64,000 nt of DNA from Gillisella vitis (GCF_001541345.2 NZ_LMVL02000008.1:124001-188000); one strand, 5' to 3'; counted from the stretch's first letter, positions 44,567-54,458 are shown. Numbers and translations are program-made. Notes: generated by a model from the letters alone, not told the origin.

Positions 44567-47500
44567 TCAGAAATAGCTTTGCAGCGGACGAACTTCCAAC
44601 TGGCCCTTTTTCAGCGCTTCGATGGCTTCGGCAGCGGCAAGCGCACCGGCCATGGTGGTGTAATAGGGCACTTTCTGCATCAGGGCAGCGCGGCGCAGCG
44701 ATTTGGAGTCCGAAATCGCCTTGTTGCTATCGGTGGTGTTGATCACCAGTTGGACCTGCCGGTTGCGGATAGCGTCCTCGATATGCGGACGGCCTTCCAG
44801 AACCTTGTTGATCTTGACCGCCTCGATGCCCTGTTCGGCCAGGAAGCGTTGCGTACCGCCGGTGGCCAGAACCTTGAAGCCGATGGAGGTCAATAGCTTG
44901 ATGGCGGGCAGGACCCGTACCTTGTCTTCATCGCGCACCGAGACGAACACCGCGCCGTCACGGGGGAGCTCGACACTGGCACCAAGCTGGCTCTTGGCAA
45001 AGGCCAGCGCAAAGCTGGTATCGAGGCCGATCACTTCGCCGGTCGAGCGCATTTCCGGGCCGAGCAGCGTATCGACGCCGGGGAAGCGGGCAAAGGGGAA
45101 GACGGCTTCCTTGACGGCAATGTGCTTCAGGTTGCGCGGATCGGGCTTGGCGCCGTAAGCGGCAATTGCCGCATCCAGCTTTTCACCCGCCATGATCCGG
45201 GCGGCGATCTTGGCAATTGGCGCGCCGATGGTCTTGGCTACGAACGGCACGGTCCGCGAGGCGCGTGGGTTAACCTCGAGAACGTAGATAACCCCATCCT
45301 TGATGGCATATTGCACATTCATCAACCCGCCGACATGTAGCGCCTTGGCCATGGCGGCTGTCTGGCGCTCCAGTTCGTCAAGGGTTTCCTTGCTCAACGA
45401 GCGCGATGGCAGCGAGCAGGCGCTGTCGCCGGAATGGATGCCGGCCTCTTCGATATGCTCCATGATGCCGGAGACGAAGACGCTTTCGCCGTCGCACAGC
45501 GCATCGACATCCACTTCAATGGCATTGGTCAGATAGCTGTCGAACAGCAGCGGGTTCTTGCCGAGCAAGGTATTGATCTGGCCGGTCTTGTCATTGGGGT
45601 AGCGCTGCTTGATATCCTCAGGCACCAGGCCCGGCACGGTATCCAGCAGATAGCTCTGCAACATGCTCTCGCTGTGGATGATCTGCATGGCCCGGCCGCC
45701 CAGCACGTAGGACGGACGCACCACCAGCGGGAAGCCGATTTCAGAGGCGACAAGGCGCGCCTGCTCGACCGAATAGGCAATGCCGTTGTTGGGCTGGTTG
45801 AGGTCGAGCTTCATCAAGAGCTTCTGGAACCGGTCACGGTCTTCGGCCAGATCGATCATGTCAGGCGCGGTGCCGAGGATCGGGATACCGTTCTTTTCCA
45901 GGGCTTCGGCCAGTTTCAGCGGGGTCTGGCCGCCAAACTGCACGATAACGCCGACCACTTCGCCCTTTTCCTGTTCGGCGCGCAGGATTTCGATGACGTC
46001 TTCTGCCGTCAGCGGCTCGAAATATAGGCGATCCGAAGTGTCATAGTCGGTGGAAACGGTTTCCGGGTTGCAGTTGATCATGATCGCTTCAAAACCGGCA
46101 TCCTTCAGGGCGAAGGCGGCATGGCAGCAGCAATAATCGAACTCGATGCCCTGGCCGATGCGGTTCGGGCCACCGCCGAGGATGACGATTTTCTTGCGAT
46201 CCGACACGTGCGCTTCCGAGCGCAGGGCACCGACGAACGGCGTCTCATAGGTCGAATACATGTAAGCCGTGGGTGACGCGAATTCGGCAGCGCAGGTATC
46301 GATGCGCTTGAAGACCGGGCGGACATTGAGGCCATTGCGCAGCTCGGCCACTTCCTTCGGACGCTTGCCCGACAGGCTGGCAAGGCGGGCGTCGGAAAAG
46401 CCCTTGGCTTTCAGCATCCGCAGGTTTTCGGCGTCTTCAGGCAGGCCATGTTCGCGGATGCGAGCTTCCAGATCGGTGATTGCCTTCAACTGGGCGATGA
46501 ACCACGGATCGATCTTGCAGCCTTCATGCACTTCAGCTTCCGACATGCCGAGCCGCAAGGCCTGGGCAACCATGCGCAGCCGGTCCGGGGTCGGTGTGCC
46601 GATGGCGGCGCGGATGGCGTTCTTGTCATCGCCCTGGCCAAGGCCGGGGATTTCGATTTCGTCCAGACCGGTCAGGCCGGTTTCCAGGCCACGCAGCGCC
46701 TTTTGCAAGGATTCGGCGAAGGTGCGGCCAATCGCCATGACTTCGCCGACCGATTTCATCGCGGTGGTCAGCGTCGGCGCGGCGCCGGGGAATTTTTCGA
46801 AGGCAAAGCGCGGGATTTTGGTGACGACATAATCAATCGACGGCTCGAAGGAGGCAGGCGTCGCGCCGCCAGTAATGTCATTGTCCAACTCGTCCAGCGT
46901 ATAGCCAACTGCAAGCTTGGCGGCGACCTTGGCAATCGGGAAGCCGGTCGCCTTGGAGGCCAGCGCCGACGAGCGCGACACGCGCGGGTTCATCTCGATG
47001 ACAACGAGGCGGCCATCCTTGGGGTTGACCGCGAACTGCACGTTGGAGCCACCGGTCTCAACACCGATCTCGCGCAGCACCGCAATCGAAGCGTTGCGCA
47101 TCATCTGGTATTCCTTGTCCGTCAGCGTCAGGGCCGGAGCAACGGTGATGCTGTCGCCGGTATGGACGCCCATCGGATCGATATTTTCGATGGAGCAGAT
47201 GATGATGCAATTGTCCGCCTTGTCGCGGACCACTTCCATTTCATATTCTTTCCAGCCCAGCACCGATTCCTCGATCAGCACTTCTGTCGTCGGCGAGGCG
47301 TCGAGGCCGGAGCCGATGATCTCGAAGAATTCCGAGCGGTTATAGGCAATGCCGCCGCCGGTGCCGCCCATGGTAAAGGACGGGCGGATGATGGTGGGCA
47401 GGCCAACAACGTCAAGCGCCTGGGCTGCCACCGCCATTGCGTGGTTCATATAGCGCTGCTTGCGGTCGGTTTCGCCGAGGTTCCACTGGTTTTCCAGTTC

Positions 47501-48049
47501 GTCTAGCGCCTTGTCGAGCGCGTCGCCGGAAAGCCGGGCTTTCACCTCGTTGCGGGCGATCTCATGGGTTTTGCGGTCGGCATCCTTGATTTCAGTGGCA
47601 TTGGCCAGCATGGATTTCGGCGTTTCGAGGCCGATGCGGGCCATGGCTTCCCGAAACAGGGCGCGGTCCTCGGCCATGTCGATGGCGGCAGGCTTGGCAC
47701 CGATCATCTCGACATTATAGCGGTCCAGCACGCCCATGCGCTTCAAGGAGAGCGCGGTGTTCAAGGCCGTCTGCCCGCCCATGGTCGGCAGCAGCGCATC
47801 CGGGCGTTCCTTGGCAATGATCTTGGCGACCACTTCCGGCGTGATCGGCTCGACATACGTTGCGTCGGCCAAGCCCGGATCGGTCATGATGGTTGCCGGA
47901 TTTGAATTGACCAGAATGACCCGGTAGCCTTCTTCCTTCAGCGCCTTGCAGGCCTGGGTGCCGGAATAATCGAATTCGCATGCCTGGCCGATGACAATCG
48001 GTCCAGCGCCGATGATGAGGATGGATTTAATGTCTTGGCGCTTTGGCAT
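44567..48049 (-). CDS. carB: Carbamoyl-phosphate synthase large subunit
   Basis: CarB makes carbamoyl phosphate for arginine and pyrimidines with ammonia supplied by CarA. I chose ATG 48049 (MPKRQDIKSILIIGAGPIVI), giving 1160 residues; the frame upstream is not conserved-looking. The two ATP-grasp halves are visible (SILIIGAGPIVIGQACEFDY and IVILGGGPNRIGQGIEFDYC). The C-terminal MGS-like allosteric domain covers about the last 130 residues. carA is about 6.4 kb away on the same strand. Confidence 0.97.
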   Translation of the reverse strand: MPKRQDIKSILIIGAGPIVIGQACEFDYSGTQACKALKEEGYRVILVNSNPATIMTDPGLADATYVEPITPEVVAKIIAKERPDALLPTMGGQTALNTALSLKRMGVLDRYNVEMIGAKPAAIDMAEDRALFREAMARIGLETPKSMLANATEIKDADRKTHEIARNEVKARLSGDALDKALDELENQWNLGETDRKQRYMNHAMAVAAQALDVVGLPTIIRPSFTMGGTGGGIAYNRSEFFEIIGSGLDASPTTEVLIEESVLGWKEYEMEVVRDKADNCIIICSIENIDPMGVHTGDSITVAPALTLTDKEYQMMRNASIAVLREIGVETGGSNVQFAVNPKDGRLVVIEMNPRVSRSSALASKATGFPIAKVAAKLAVGYTLDELDNDITGGATPASFEPSIDYVVTKIPRFAFEKFPGAAPTLTTAMKSVGEVMAIGRTFAESLQKALRGLETGLTGLDEIEIPGLGQGDDKNAIRAAIGTPTPDRLRMVAQALRLGMSEAEVHEGCKIDPWFIAQLKAITDLEARIREHGLPEDAENLRMLKAKGFSDARLASLSGKRPKEVAELRNGLNVRPVFKRIDTCAAEFASPTAYMYSTYETPFVGALRSEAHVSDRKKIVILGGGPNRIGQGIEFDYCCCHAAFALKDAGFEAIMINCNPETVSTDYDTSDRLYFEPLTAEDVIEILRAEQEKGEVVGVIVQFGGQTPLKLAEALEKNGIPILGTAPDMIDLAEDRDRFQKLLMKLDLNQPNNGIAYSVEQARLVASEIGFPLVVRPSYVLGGRAMQIIHSESMLQSYLLDTVPGLVPEDIKQRYPNDKTGQINTLLGKNPLLFDSYLTNAIEVDVDALCDGESVFVSGIMEHIEEAGIHSGDSACSLPSRSLSKETLDELERQTAAMAKALHVGGLMNVQYAIKDGVIYVLEVNPRASRTVPFVAKTIGAPIAKIAARIMAGEKLDAAIAAYGAKPDPRNLKHIAVKEAVFPFARFPGVDTLLGPEMRSTGEVIGLDTSFALAFAKSQLGASVELPRDGAVFVSVRDEDKVRVLPAIKLLTSIGFKVLATGGTQRFLAEQGIEAVKINKVLEGRPHIEDAIRNRQVQLVINTTDSNKAISDSKSLRRAALMQKVPYYTTMAGALAAAEAIEALKKGQLEVRPLQSYF

Positions 48050-48925
48050 GTCTCTATCCGATCTCTTCACCTGCGCGAAAAACCGGCCAAGGTGAGGGGC
48101 ATCACCGGTCGGGCGCAGATCCATGGTATTTCAGGCTAGAAGCGGCTTATAGGGAATTGTGGCGATCAGCGGAACCCCCGTTTTCTCTTTTTCTACGGAT
48201 AAGTGAAGATCGCTGGAGGCATTTTTTCTGGCGGACTTTCTGGCAGCACGATCCGCCGCAAGTGGTCTGATCGGATCGAGGCATTTGGTCCTCGCGACAC
48301 CACCCCTCTGTGCCTTTGACGATATCAAGCATTTCGAAGAACTGATCGTATTAAAGGGTGGCATCGCTGAAAAAAACAACGACAGATAAGCAATACGATG
48401 TTGTATCGTTTTCACATCGGATTGATCCGAGATCGTGTTGCGTTTTCCAGATCGATGCCATGGGGTTTTTATGCTTTTCGCAAACACAGTCTGCCGCTGT
48501 TTTGCGACATCCCAATGCTTGTTTGTTGTCGGATTTTTTAGAAATCCTCAACGAGACGATTGTTTAACGATTTGATCCCATAGGAATTTATGGAAAACGG
48601 GCATCGTCCTCGACCATTTTCCCTAGCTGCCCCTTTTTAGTGGCGCCTTCAAGGCGAACTGCATTTTTTAATGCACTGTCAGGGTTGCAAAATTGGATAT
48701 CGACTTGCAACGGCGAGGCGTGCAGCCTGACTTCCGTCATGTCCCGTGCCTGTTCTGGCAAATGCCAGGGGCATGACAGCAGATTTTAAAAATCCAAGGT
48801 ATTTTCATGAGACATTTTTTTATCCACCGCGTTTGCGCATGTAAAACCGTTTCACACTTTTCCTGGAAATGCTCTGGCTACGGCCTATTTGCCCAGGCAA
48901 CCGATATGAGCCAGGAGACCTGCCC
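48050..48925. other. AT-rich intergenic region with hairpins
   Basis: About 875 bases without a supported protein gene. The section nearest carB probably holds its promoter. It contains a small cgcct-tca-aggcg hairpin before a T-rich stretch near 48665. A long imperfect hairpin lies at 48737-48776 (tip ctggca / tgccag). A repeat fragment ccgtttcacacttttcctgg near 48847 is related to the insert at 4405-4462. The GC content is below the surrounding genes. Confidence 0.45.
48737..48776. repeat. Long imperfect hairpin
   Basis: Arms tcatgtccc (48737-48745) and ggggcatga (48768-48776) enclose an inner perfect hairpin ctggca-aa-tgccag (48755-48768). It might be a repeat or part of an RNA. Confidence 0.45.
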
Positions 48926-49609
48926 ATGATTACCGTCCATTATCTGGAGCATTCCAGGGCGCACCGCATTCTCTGGCTGCTGGAAGAGCTGGAATTGTCT
49001 TATGAGGTGAAGACCTACAAGCGTGGCGCTGATATGCATGCACCGGCGGCATTGAAAGCCGTGCATCCGCTGGGAAAATCGCCTGTCATCGAAGACGATG
49101 GCCGGATCTTCGCCGAAAGCGGCGCCATTATCGAATATCTGGTCGACACTTACGGTGCCGATACCAATGGCAAGATGGTTTTACGTCCGGCACCGGGCGG
49201 CGACGCTTTCCTGCGTTACCGTTACTGGCTGCATTATGCCGAAGGCTCTGCCATGCCCCTGCTGGTGATGAAACTTGTCTTCTCAAGGCTGTCCCGGCAA
49301 ATGCCGTTTCTATTGCGCGGAGTGGCTAAGCGGATTTCCGATGGTGTCTGCGGCAAGATGATCGATCCGCAGATCGGCGAACACCTGGCCTTCTGGCAGG
49401 CAGAATTGCGCAAGGACGGCTATTTTGCCGGGCCGGATTTTACCGCCGCCGATATCGCCATGAGCTTCCCGGTGGAATCGGTGCTGTCGATTTCCGGCGA
49501 TACGGGCGATGTTACCATCCTTCGTTCCTATCTTTCCACAATCCGTGCCAGGCCGGCCTATCAGCGTGCTCTGCAACGCGGCGGTGCTTATATGTTCGCC
49601 AAGACCTGA
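48926..49609 (+). CDS. Glutathione S-transferase family protein
   Basis: The 227-residue protein starts at ATG 48926, with AGGAGA upstream. The thioredoxin-like N-domain shows YLEHSRAHRILWLLEELELS and the glutathione gamma-Glu contact FAESGAIIEYLVDTYG. The all-helical C-domain contains GPDFTAADIAMSFPVE. It should conjugate or reduce electrophiles with glutathione. The substrate is unknown. Confidence 0.92.
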   Translation: MITVHYLEHSRAHRILWLLEELELSYEVKTYKRGADMHAPAALKAVHPLGKSPVIEDDGRIFAESGAIIEYLVDTYGADTNGKMVLRPAPGGDAFLRYRYWLHYAEGSAMPLLVMKLVFSRLSRQMPFLLRGVAKRISDGVCGKMIDPQIGEHLAFWQAELRKDGYFAGPDFTAADIAMSFPVESVLSISGDTGDVTILRSYLSTIRARPAYQRALQRGGAYMFAKT

Positions 49610-49630
49610 TCGTCTTGTTCGCCATACCCC

Positions 49631-49672
49631 AGTGTTTGGAACACTGTTGAGCTTAAGAGTGTTTGGAACACT
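49631..49672. repeat. Tandem palindromes, 27-bp period
   Basis: The palindrome agtgtt-tgg-aacact occurs at 49631-49645 and again at 49658-49672. Flanking bases are also partly repeated (gttgagcttaag / gttgggctcaag). There is no T-run, so operator sites or a small repeat are likelier than a terminator. Confidence 0.5.
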
Positions 49673-49770
49673 GTTGGGCTCAAGCCGTTACCAGCCTGCC
49701 GCCGTTGCTGTTGCACGGCGGCTGTTTTTGCTGAACATGCGTTCTGCATATGCGGCCGGGGAGAGAACCG

Positions 49771-50667
49771 ATGGAACTGGATGGGCGTCGTCAGTCCGAA
49801 AATGTCGAGGATGTCAGAGGCGCATCGGGCGGTGGCGGCTTTGGTCGGCGCGGCATCCGGCTACCGATAGGCGGTGGTGGGCGCGGTTTGAGTTTTTCAA
49901 CCATCATCATTCTGGTGCTGATCTATTTCGGTCTTCGCCTGATGGGCATCGATATGTTGCAATTGCTGGAGGAGGGCAGTGGGTCTGCGCCATCCTCTTC
50001 GCAGCAGCAGGTTAGTGACACGCCTGAACAGGCCGACATGAAAGTCTTTGTGAGCCGCGTGCTGGCCTCCACCGAGGATGTCTGGACAGGCGTGTTTCGT
50101 GACAACGGCCAGACCTATGAAATGCCGAAGCTGCGGCTGTTTTCCGGTCAATATCCGTCTGCCTGCGGCGCGGCATCCGCTGCGACTGGGCCGTTCTATT
50201 GCCCTGGAGATCAGCGTGTCTATCTCGATACGGCGTTCTTCTCGGAGCTTTCCCGGCGGTTCCAGGCCTCCGGTGATTTTGCCCAGGCTTATGTGATCGC
50301 TCATGAGGTCGGACACCATGTGCAAAACCTGACCGGCATCCTGCCGAAATTCAACCAGATGCGCAGCTCGATGAGTGCCGCCGACGCCAACCGGATGTCG
50401 GTCCGTGTCGAATTGCAGGCTGATTGCTTTGCCGGGATCTGGGGTCGGAAGGCCGATCAGCAGGGATTGCTCTCGGCAGGCGATCTGCAGGAGGCATTGA
50501 ACGCCGCCCGGCAGATTGGCGACGACACGATTCAGAAGCGGTCCCAGGGCTATGTTGTGCCTGAGAGCTTCAACCATGGCACAGCCGCACAGCGGATGGC
50601 ATGGTTCAAGAAAGGCTATGACCAAGGCCGGATGGATGCCTGCGACACGTTTTCCGGCCCGATTTGA
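49771..50667 (+). CDS. Neutral zinc metallopeptidase (YpfJ family)
   Basis: The 298-residue protein has a Gly/Arg-rich N-terminus, one membrane helix (about 43-60), and a catalytic domain with HEVGHH (His178, Glu179, His182). The start is ATG 49771 behind GGGGAGAG. Conserved blocks include SACGAASAATGPFYCPGDQR and ELQADCFAGIWG. It is a membrane-anchored metallopeptidase of unknown substrate, probably facing the periplasm. Confidence 0.92.
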   Translation: MELDGRRQSENVEDVRGASGGGGFGRRGIRLPIGGGGRGLSFSTIIILVLIYFGLRLMGIDMLQLLEEGSGSAPSSSQQQVSDTPEQADMKVFVSRVLASTEDVWTGVFRDNGQTYEMPKLRLFSGQYPSACGAASAATGPFYCPGDQRVYLDTAFFSELSRRFQASGDFAQAYVIAHEVGHHVQNLTGILPKFNQMRSSMSAADANRMSVRVELQADCFAGIWGRKADQQGLLSAGDLQEALNAARQIGDDTIQKRSQGYVVPESFNHGTAAQRMAWFKKGYDQGRMDACDTFSGPI

Positions 50668-50673
50668 TGGCGG

Positions 50674-51663
50674 TTACTTCTCGCTGTCCAGATGCGCCAT
50701 TTGCGCGTCTGCATAGCGGGAACCGGCGGCGCTGCCCTTGGGGACTGCCGCCTCGAGGGCGGCGATATCCTCCTGTGACAGGGTAAAGTCGAGTGCGCCG
50801 AGAGATTCAGAAAGCCTGTCACGGCGGCGGGCGCCAATCAAAGGGATGATGTCTTGGCCTTGGGCGAGCACCCAGGCGATGGCCGCTTGCGCGGTGGTCA
50901 TGCCCTTGGCCTCGGCCACATTTCCCAACGCCTTGGCAAGGGCCAGATTATGGGCGGCATTGTCTCCCTGAAAGCGTGGGCCTTGGCTACGGAAATCGGT
51001 TGCGTCCGAAGGTGCGGTCCAGTGGCCGCTGATCAGTCCGCGTGAGAGAACCCCATAGGCGGTAATGCCGATGCCGAGCTCCCGGCAGGTTGGCAGGATT
51101 TGATCTTCGATGCCACGCGATACCAGCGAATATTCGATTTGCAGGTCAACGATCGGATGGACGGCTGCTGCCCGCCGGATGGTATCCGTGCCCACCTCGG
51201 AAAGGCCGATATGCCTGACATAACCGGCCTTGACCATCTCTGCGATGGCGCCAATAGTCTCTTCGATCGGCACATTGGGATCGAGCCGAGCTGGGCGGTA
51301 GATATCGATATGGTCGGTGCCCAGCCGTTGCAATGTGTAAGCCAGCGCCGTCTTCACCGCTGATGGGCGTGCGTCGTACCCGATCCAGCCACCCGCCGGG
51401 TCGCGCTGGGCGCCGAATTTGACGCTGATCTGCACTTTGTCGCGCAGGCCACCCTTCAGCCTTTCTCCAATCAACATTTCATTGTGGCCCATGCCGTAGA
51501 AGTCGCCGGTATCGATCAGCGTTACCCCGGAATCAATGGCGGCGTGCAGGGTGGCGAGGCTTTCCGTGCGGTCGGAAGGCCCATACATGCCCGACATGCC
51601 CATGCATCCCAATCCAAGGCGCGAGGTCTGAGGGCCGGATTTTCCAAGTTGTACCGTTTGCAT
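50674..51663 (-). CDS. Aldo/keto reductase
   Basis: The 329-residue NADPH-dependent reductase starts at ATG 51663 with a GAAGGAAA ribosome binding site. Motifs: LGLGCMGMSGMYGPSDR, DTGDFYGMGHNEMLIGE with the catalytic Asp and Tyr, and the conserved GLSEVGTDTIRRA. The region upstream of the chosen start is not conserved-looking. It is divergent from a LysR gene at 51767, which probably controls it. Confidence 0.93.
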   Translation of the reverse strand: MQTVQLGKSGPQTSRLGLGCMGMSGMYGPSDRTESLATLHAAIDSGVTLIDTGDFYGMGHNEMLIGERLKGGLRDKVQISVKFGAQRDPAGGWIGYDARPSAVKTALAYTLQRLGTDHIDIYRPARLDPNVPIEETIGAIAEMVKAGYVRHIGLSEVGTDTIRRAAAVHPIVDLQIEYSLVSRGIEDQILPTCRELGIGITAYGVLSRGLISGHWTAPSDATDFRSQGPRFQGDNAAHNLALAKALGNVAEAKGMTTAQAAIAWVLAQGQDIIPLIGARRRDRLSESLGALDFTLSQEDIAALEAAVPKGSAAGSRYADAQMAHLDSEK

Positions 51664-51766
51664 ATCCAGTTTCCTTCTCTGCTTTCTGTCTGAAAACAGG
51701 TTTACGCTGTTTGGCTTTGTGCGATAATCCTGCTTATTCCGTATGCGTTGTTTGGAATTATGCACA

Positions 51767-52669
51767 ATGAACGATCTACCGCTCGCCGATCTCGATGCCT
51801 TCGCCACTATTGCCCGGTTGAGAAACTTCCGGGCCGCCGGAAAGTTGCGCGGTGTTTCGGCCTCGTCATTGAGTGAGGCGATGCGGCGGCTGGAGGCGCG
51901 GGTTGGCGTGCGGCTGCTGAACCGTACCACCCGCAGCGTGACCCTGACCGATGCTGGAGCACGGCTGTTGGAACGGTTGTCGCCGACGCTGGCCGATATC
52001 GAGTTGGCGCTTGACGATATCAACCAGTTTCGCGAGCGCCCCTTTGGGCGATTGCGCCTCAATGTGCCTGGTATCGTTGCCCGGTGTGTGCTGCCGCCTG
52101 TTGTTACCGGCTTTCTGGCCGCCTATCCGGATATCCTGCTGGAGGTGAGGGTCAATGATGCTTTGATCGACGTGCTGGCTGAAGGCTGCGATGCAGGTAT
52201 CCGCTATGAAGAGTCGTTGCATCAGGACATGATCGCGGTTCCCATCGGCCCACGCCGCCAGCGCTATGTTTGCGTGGCAGCACCGTCTTATCTTGCGCAG
52301 TACGGCAGACCGGAACATCCGCGCGACTTGATCCATCACCGCTCCATTCTGCATCGTTTCAACAGTGGTCGGGTGAATGAATGGCATTTCGAACGCGATG
52401 GCGAGGCGATCAATGTCTCTCCGCCGCCCCGGCTGATCGCCGAGACGGTCGATCTCGAACTCGCCGCAGTGCGGGCCGGACTTGGCATGATGGGCACATT
52501 CGAGGACTTTGTGATCGAGGATTTGAATGCCGGACGCTTGGAGCGGGTGCTGACCGATTGGGAAGACGAGTTTTCCGGCCCCTTCCTCTATTACCACAGC
52601 CGTCGCCACATGCCCGTACCCTTGCGGGTCTTCGTCGATTATATCCGCCAGCATGGCGATCCCGGTTGA
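51767..52669 (+). CDS. LysR-family transcriptional regulator
   Basis: The 300-residue regulator starts at ATG 51767 (MNDLPLADLDAFATIARLRN). It has the HTH NFRAAGKLRGVSASSLSEAM with RRLEARVGVRLLNRT and a substrate-binding domain. About 100 bases separate its start from the divergent aldo/keto reductase. The sequence is of the group that represses or induces adjacent aldo/keto reductases. Confidence 0.92.
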   Translation: MNDLPLADLDAFATIARLRNFRAAGKLRGVSASSLSEAMRRLEARVGVRLLNRTTRSVTLTDAGARLLERLSPTLADIELALDDINQFRERPFGRLRLNVPGIVARCVLPPVVTGFLAAYPDILLEVRVNDALIDVLAEGCDAGIRYEESLHQDMIAVPIGPRRQRYVCVAAPSYLAQYGRPEHPRDLIHHRSILHRFNSGRVNEWHFERDGEAINVSPPPRLIAETVDLELAAVRAGLGMMGTFEDFVIEDLNAGRLERVLTDWEDEFSGPFLYYHSRRHMPVPLRVFVDYIRQHGDPG

Positions 52670-52807
52670 TATAGCATCGGATCGAAAGGCAGGAACCGGC
52701 TTTCTGCACCACGCTATAACGGTTCGTCCATCAACAACCGTGATGGAACGACGAGTTTTTCTGAAGCATCTGCTTGTGTCTTGAAAACGTCACGGCTTTG
52801 ACGTACC

Positions 52808-52831
52808 GAGGAAATTGCATATTATTTCCTC
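52808..52831. repeat. Inverted repeat upstream of the MATE gene
   Basis: Arms gaggaaat and atttcctc are perfect over eight bases with an eight-base loop. It could be an operator. It lies about 105 bases before a terminator-like hairpin. Confidence 0.4.
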
Positions 52832-52912
52832 ACACAGCTTATCGGTTGAGAAGAAAATATGCATTGCAGCTGACTTGTATGCGCCATGTCCGGTATAGGA
52901 TGCTGAAATCCC

Positions 52913-52947
52913 GCCGCTCGTCCAGCCTGACTGGAAGCGGCTTTTTT
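52913..52947 (+). terminator. Terminator directly upstream of the MATE gene
   Basis: Arms gccgct (52913-52918) and agcggc (52936-52941), plus inner tccag / ctgga, are followed by six T (52942-52947). It ends 16 bases before the MATE start. It may end the LysR transcript or act as an attenuator in the MATE leader. Confidence 0.65.
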
Positions 52948-52963
52948 CGTTTTGGAAGTTCTC

Positions 52964-54361
52964 ATGACTTATGCCTCGTCCCAGCGCCTTGGCGCGCCCA
53001 TTGAAAGCTGGCTTAGCCATGTTCGCGCCACGCTGGCGCTGGGCATTCCCCTGGCGGGTGCGCAACTGGCGCAGCTGGCAATCCACACGACTGATGTGGT
53101 GATTGTCGGTCGTCTTGGAGCCGAATCGCTGGCGGCTTTGGTGCTGGCCGGGCAGTTTTTCTTCACGGTGTTTATTTTCGGTTCCGGCTTTTCCATCGCG
53201 GTCATGCCGATGGTGGCCAATGCCTATGGCAAGGGCGATGTGCGCCTGGCACGCCGCTCCATTCGCATGGGCTTGTGGGTATCGCTCGCCTATAGCGTAG
53301 TGACCTGGCCGCTCTTCCATTACTCGCGCGATGTGCTGTTGGCTCTAGGGCAGGTGCCGCAGGTGGTTGAGCTTGCCTCGAGCTATATCCGCATCATGTG
53401 GCTGAGCCTGCCGGTGGCGCTGATGTTTGCGGTGATGCGAGCGCTGGTCAGCGCCATCGGGCGGGCGCAGATCGTCCTCTATATCACCATCGCCACGTTG
53501 GTGCTCAATGCCGCCCTGGCTTACTGCGTCGTGCTTGGCCATTTCGGCTTTCCGGCTTTCGGCATTCTGGGCGCCGCCTGGGTGGCCGTTACGGTCAATG
53601 TCTTCGCCATGATCGCCATGGGTCTCTATCTGCACTTCAACAGCGTCACCCGGAAATACGAATTGTTTGTGCGCTTCTGGCGGCCCGATTGGGATGCGTT
53701 GCGCGATGTGATCAAGCTTGGCCTGCCGATTGGCGTGACGGTGCTGGCTGAAGTCAGCCTGTTTACGGCAGCCTCTCTGTTGATGGGCAGCATTGGCACG
53801 ATTGAACTGGCCGCGCATGGCATTGCCCTGCAATTGGCCTCCATCGCTTTCATGATCCCGCTGGGGCTGGCGCAGGCCGCCACCGTGCGAATCGGCGTTG
53901 CCCATGGGCGCGGTGATTTTACCGATGTGGTGCGGGCCTCTATTACCGTTGTCTGCATGGCAGCCCTGATCTCGGTGATCGGCGGGTTGCTGTTCTTCTT
54001 TTTCTCCAATGAACTGAGCGGAATGTTCCTTGATCGAGGTCGCGGCGATGCGGCGGCGGTGCTGGATTACGCGGCGCCGCTGGTGGTGGTCGCCGGTATT
54101 TTCCAGCTGGTCGATGGCATGCAGGCGGTTGCCACCGGGCTGCTGCGCGGCCTGAAGGATGCCAGCGTGCCGATGATCCTGGCGCTGATTTCCTATTGGC
54201 CAATTGGTTTCGGCCTGGCCTGGTTCATGGCGTTTCCCTTGGGGATGGGCGGTCTTGGCGTCTGGTTCGGTTTCCTGATCGGGCTTTCCAGCGCTGCCGT
54301 CATGATGGGGCTGCGGTTCTGGCTGCGGCTTCGCCACGAAATGCGGATAATGAACCGGTAA
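52964..54361 (+). CDS. MATE-family efflux transporter (NorM-like)
   Basis: A 465-residue polytopic protein with twelve hydrophobic segments and the two MATE repeats. Visible are TLALGIPLAGAQLAQLAIHT and GQFFFTVFIFGSGFSIAVMP in the first half. The second half contains HGIALQLASIAFMIPLGLAQ. I chose ATG 52964, which has GGAAG upstream; a TTG at 52952 would add four residues. It should export drugs or organic cations coupled to Na+ or H+. The upstream terminator hints at conditional expression. Confidence 0.92.
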   Translation: MTYASSQRLGAPIESWLSHVRATLALGIPLAGAQLAQLAIHTTDVVIVGRLGAESLAALVLAGQFFFTVFIFGSGFSIAVMPMVANAYGKGDVRLARRSIRMGLWVSLAYSVVTWPLFHYSRDVLLALGQVPQVVELASSYIRIMWLSLPVALMFAVMRALVSAIGRAQIVLYITIATLVLNAALAYCVVLGHFGFPAFGILGAAWVAVTVNVFAMIAMGLYLHFNSVTRKYELFVRFWRPDWDALRDVIKLGLPIGVTVLAEVSLFTAASLLMGSIGTIELAAHGIALQLASIAFMIPLGLAQAATVRIGVAHGRGDFTDVVRASITVVCMAALISVIGGLLFFFFSNELSGMFLDRGRGDAAAVLDYAAPLVVVAGIFQLVDGMQAVATGLLRGLKDASVPMILALISYWPIGFGLAWFMAFPLGMGGLGVWFGFLIGLSSAAVMMGLRFWLRLRHEMRIMNR

Positions 54362-54402
54362 AGCCGTTCTACCCGTGTGATAAGGCTCTTCATGAGAATC
54401 AA

Positions 54403-54437
54403 ATAAGCCGACCAAGTGATTGGTCGGCTTATGTTTT
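54403..54437. terminator. Terminator between MATE and carA
   Basis: Perfect 12-bp arms ataagccgacca / tggtcggcttat with a six-base loop are followed by GTTTTT. It lies between convergent genes and can serve both. Confidence 0.88.
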
Positions 54438-54458
54438 TCATCGGCTATTATTTGTGGT

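Noticed and set aside
51664..52062. N-terminal extension of the aldo/keto reductase frame
   Set aside because: It runs through the divergent promoter and into the LysR gene, and the family start has a clear ribosome binding site at 51663.
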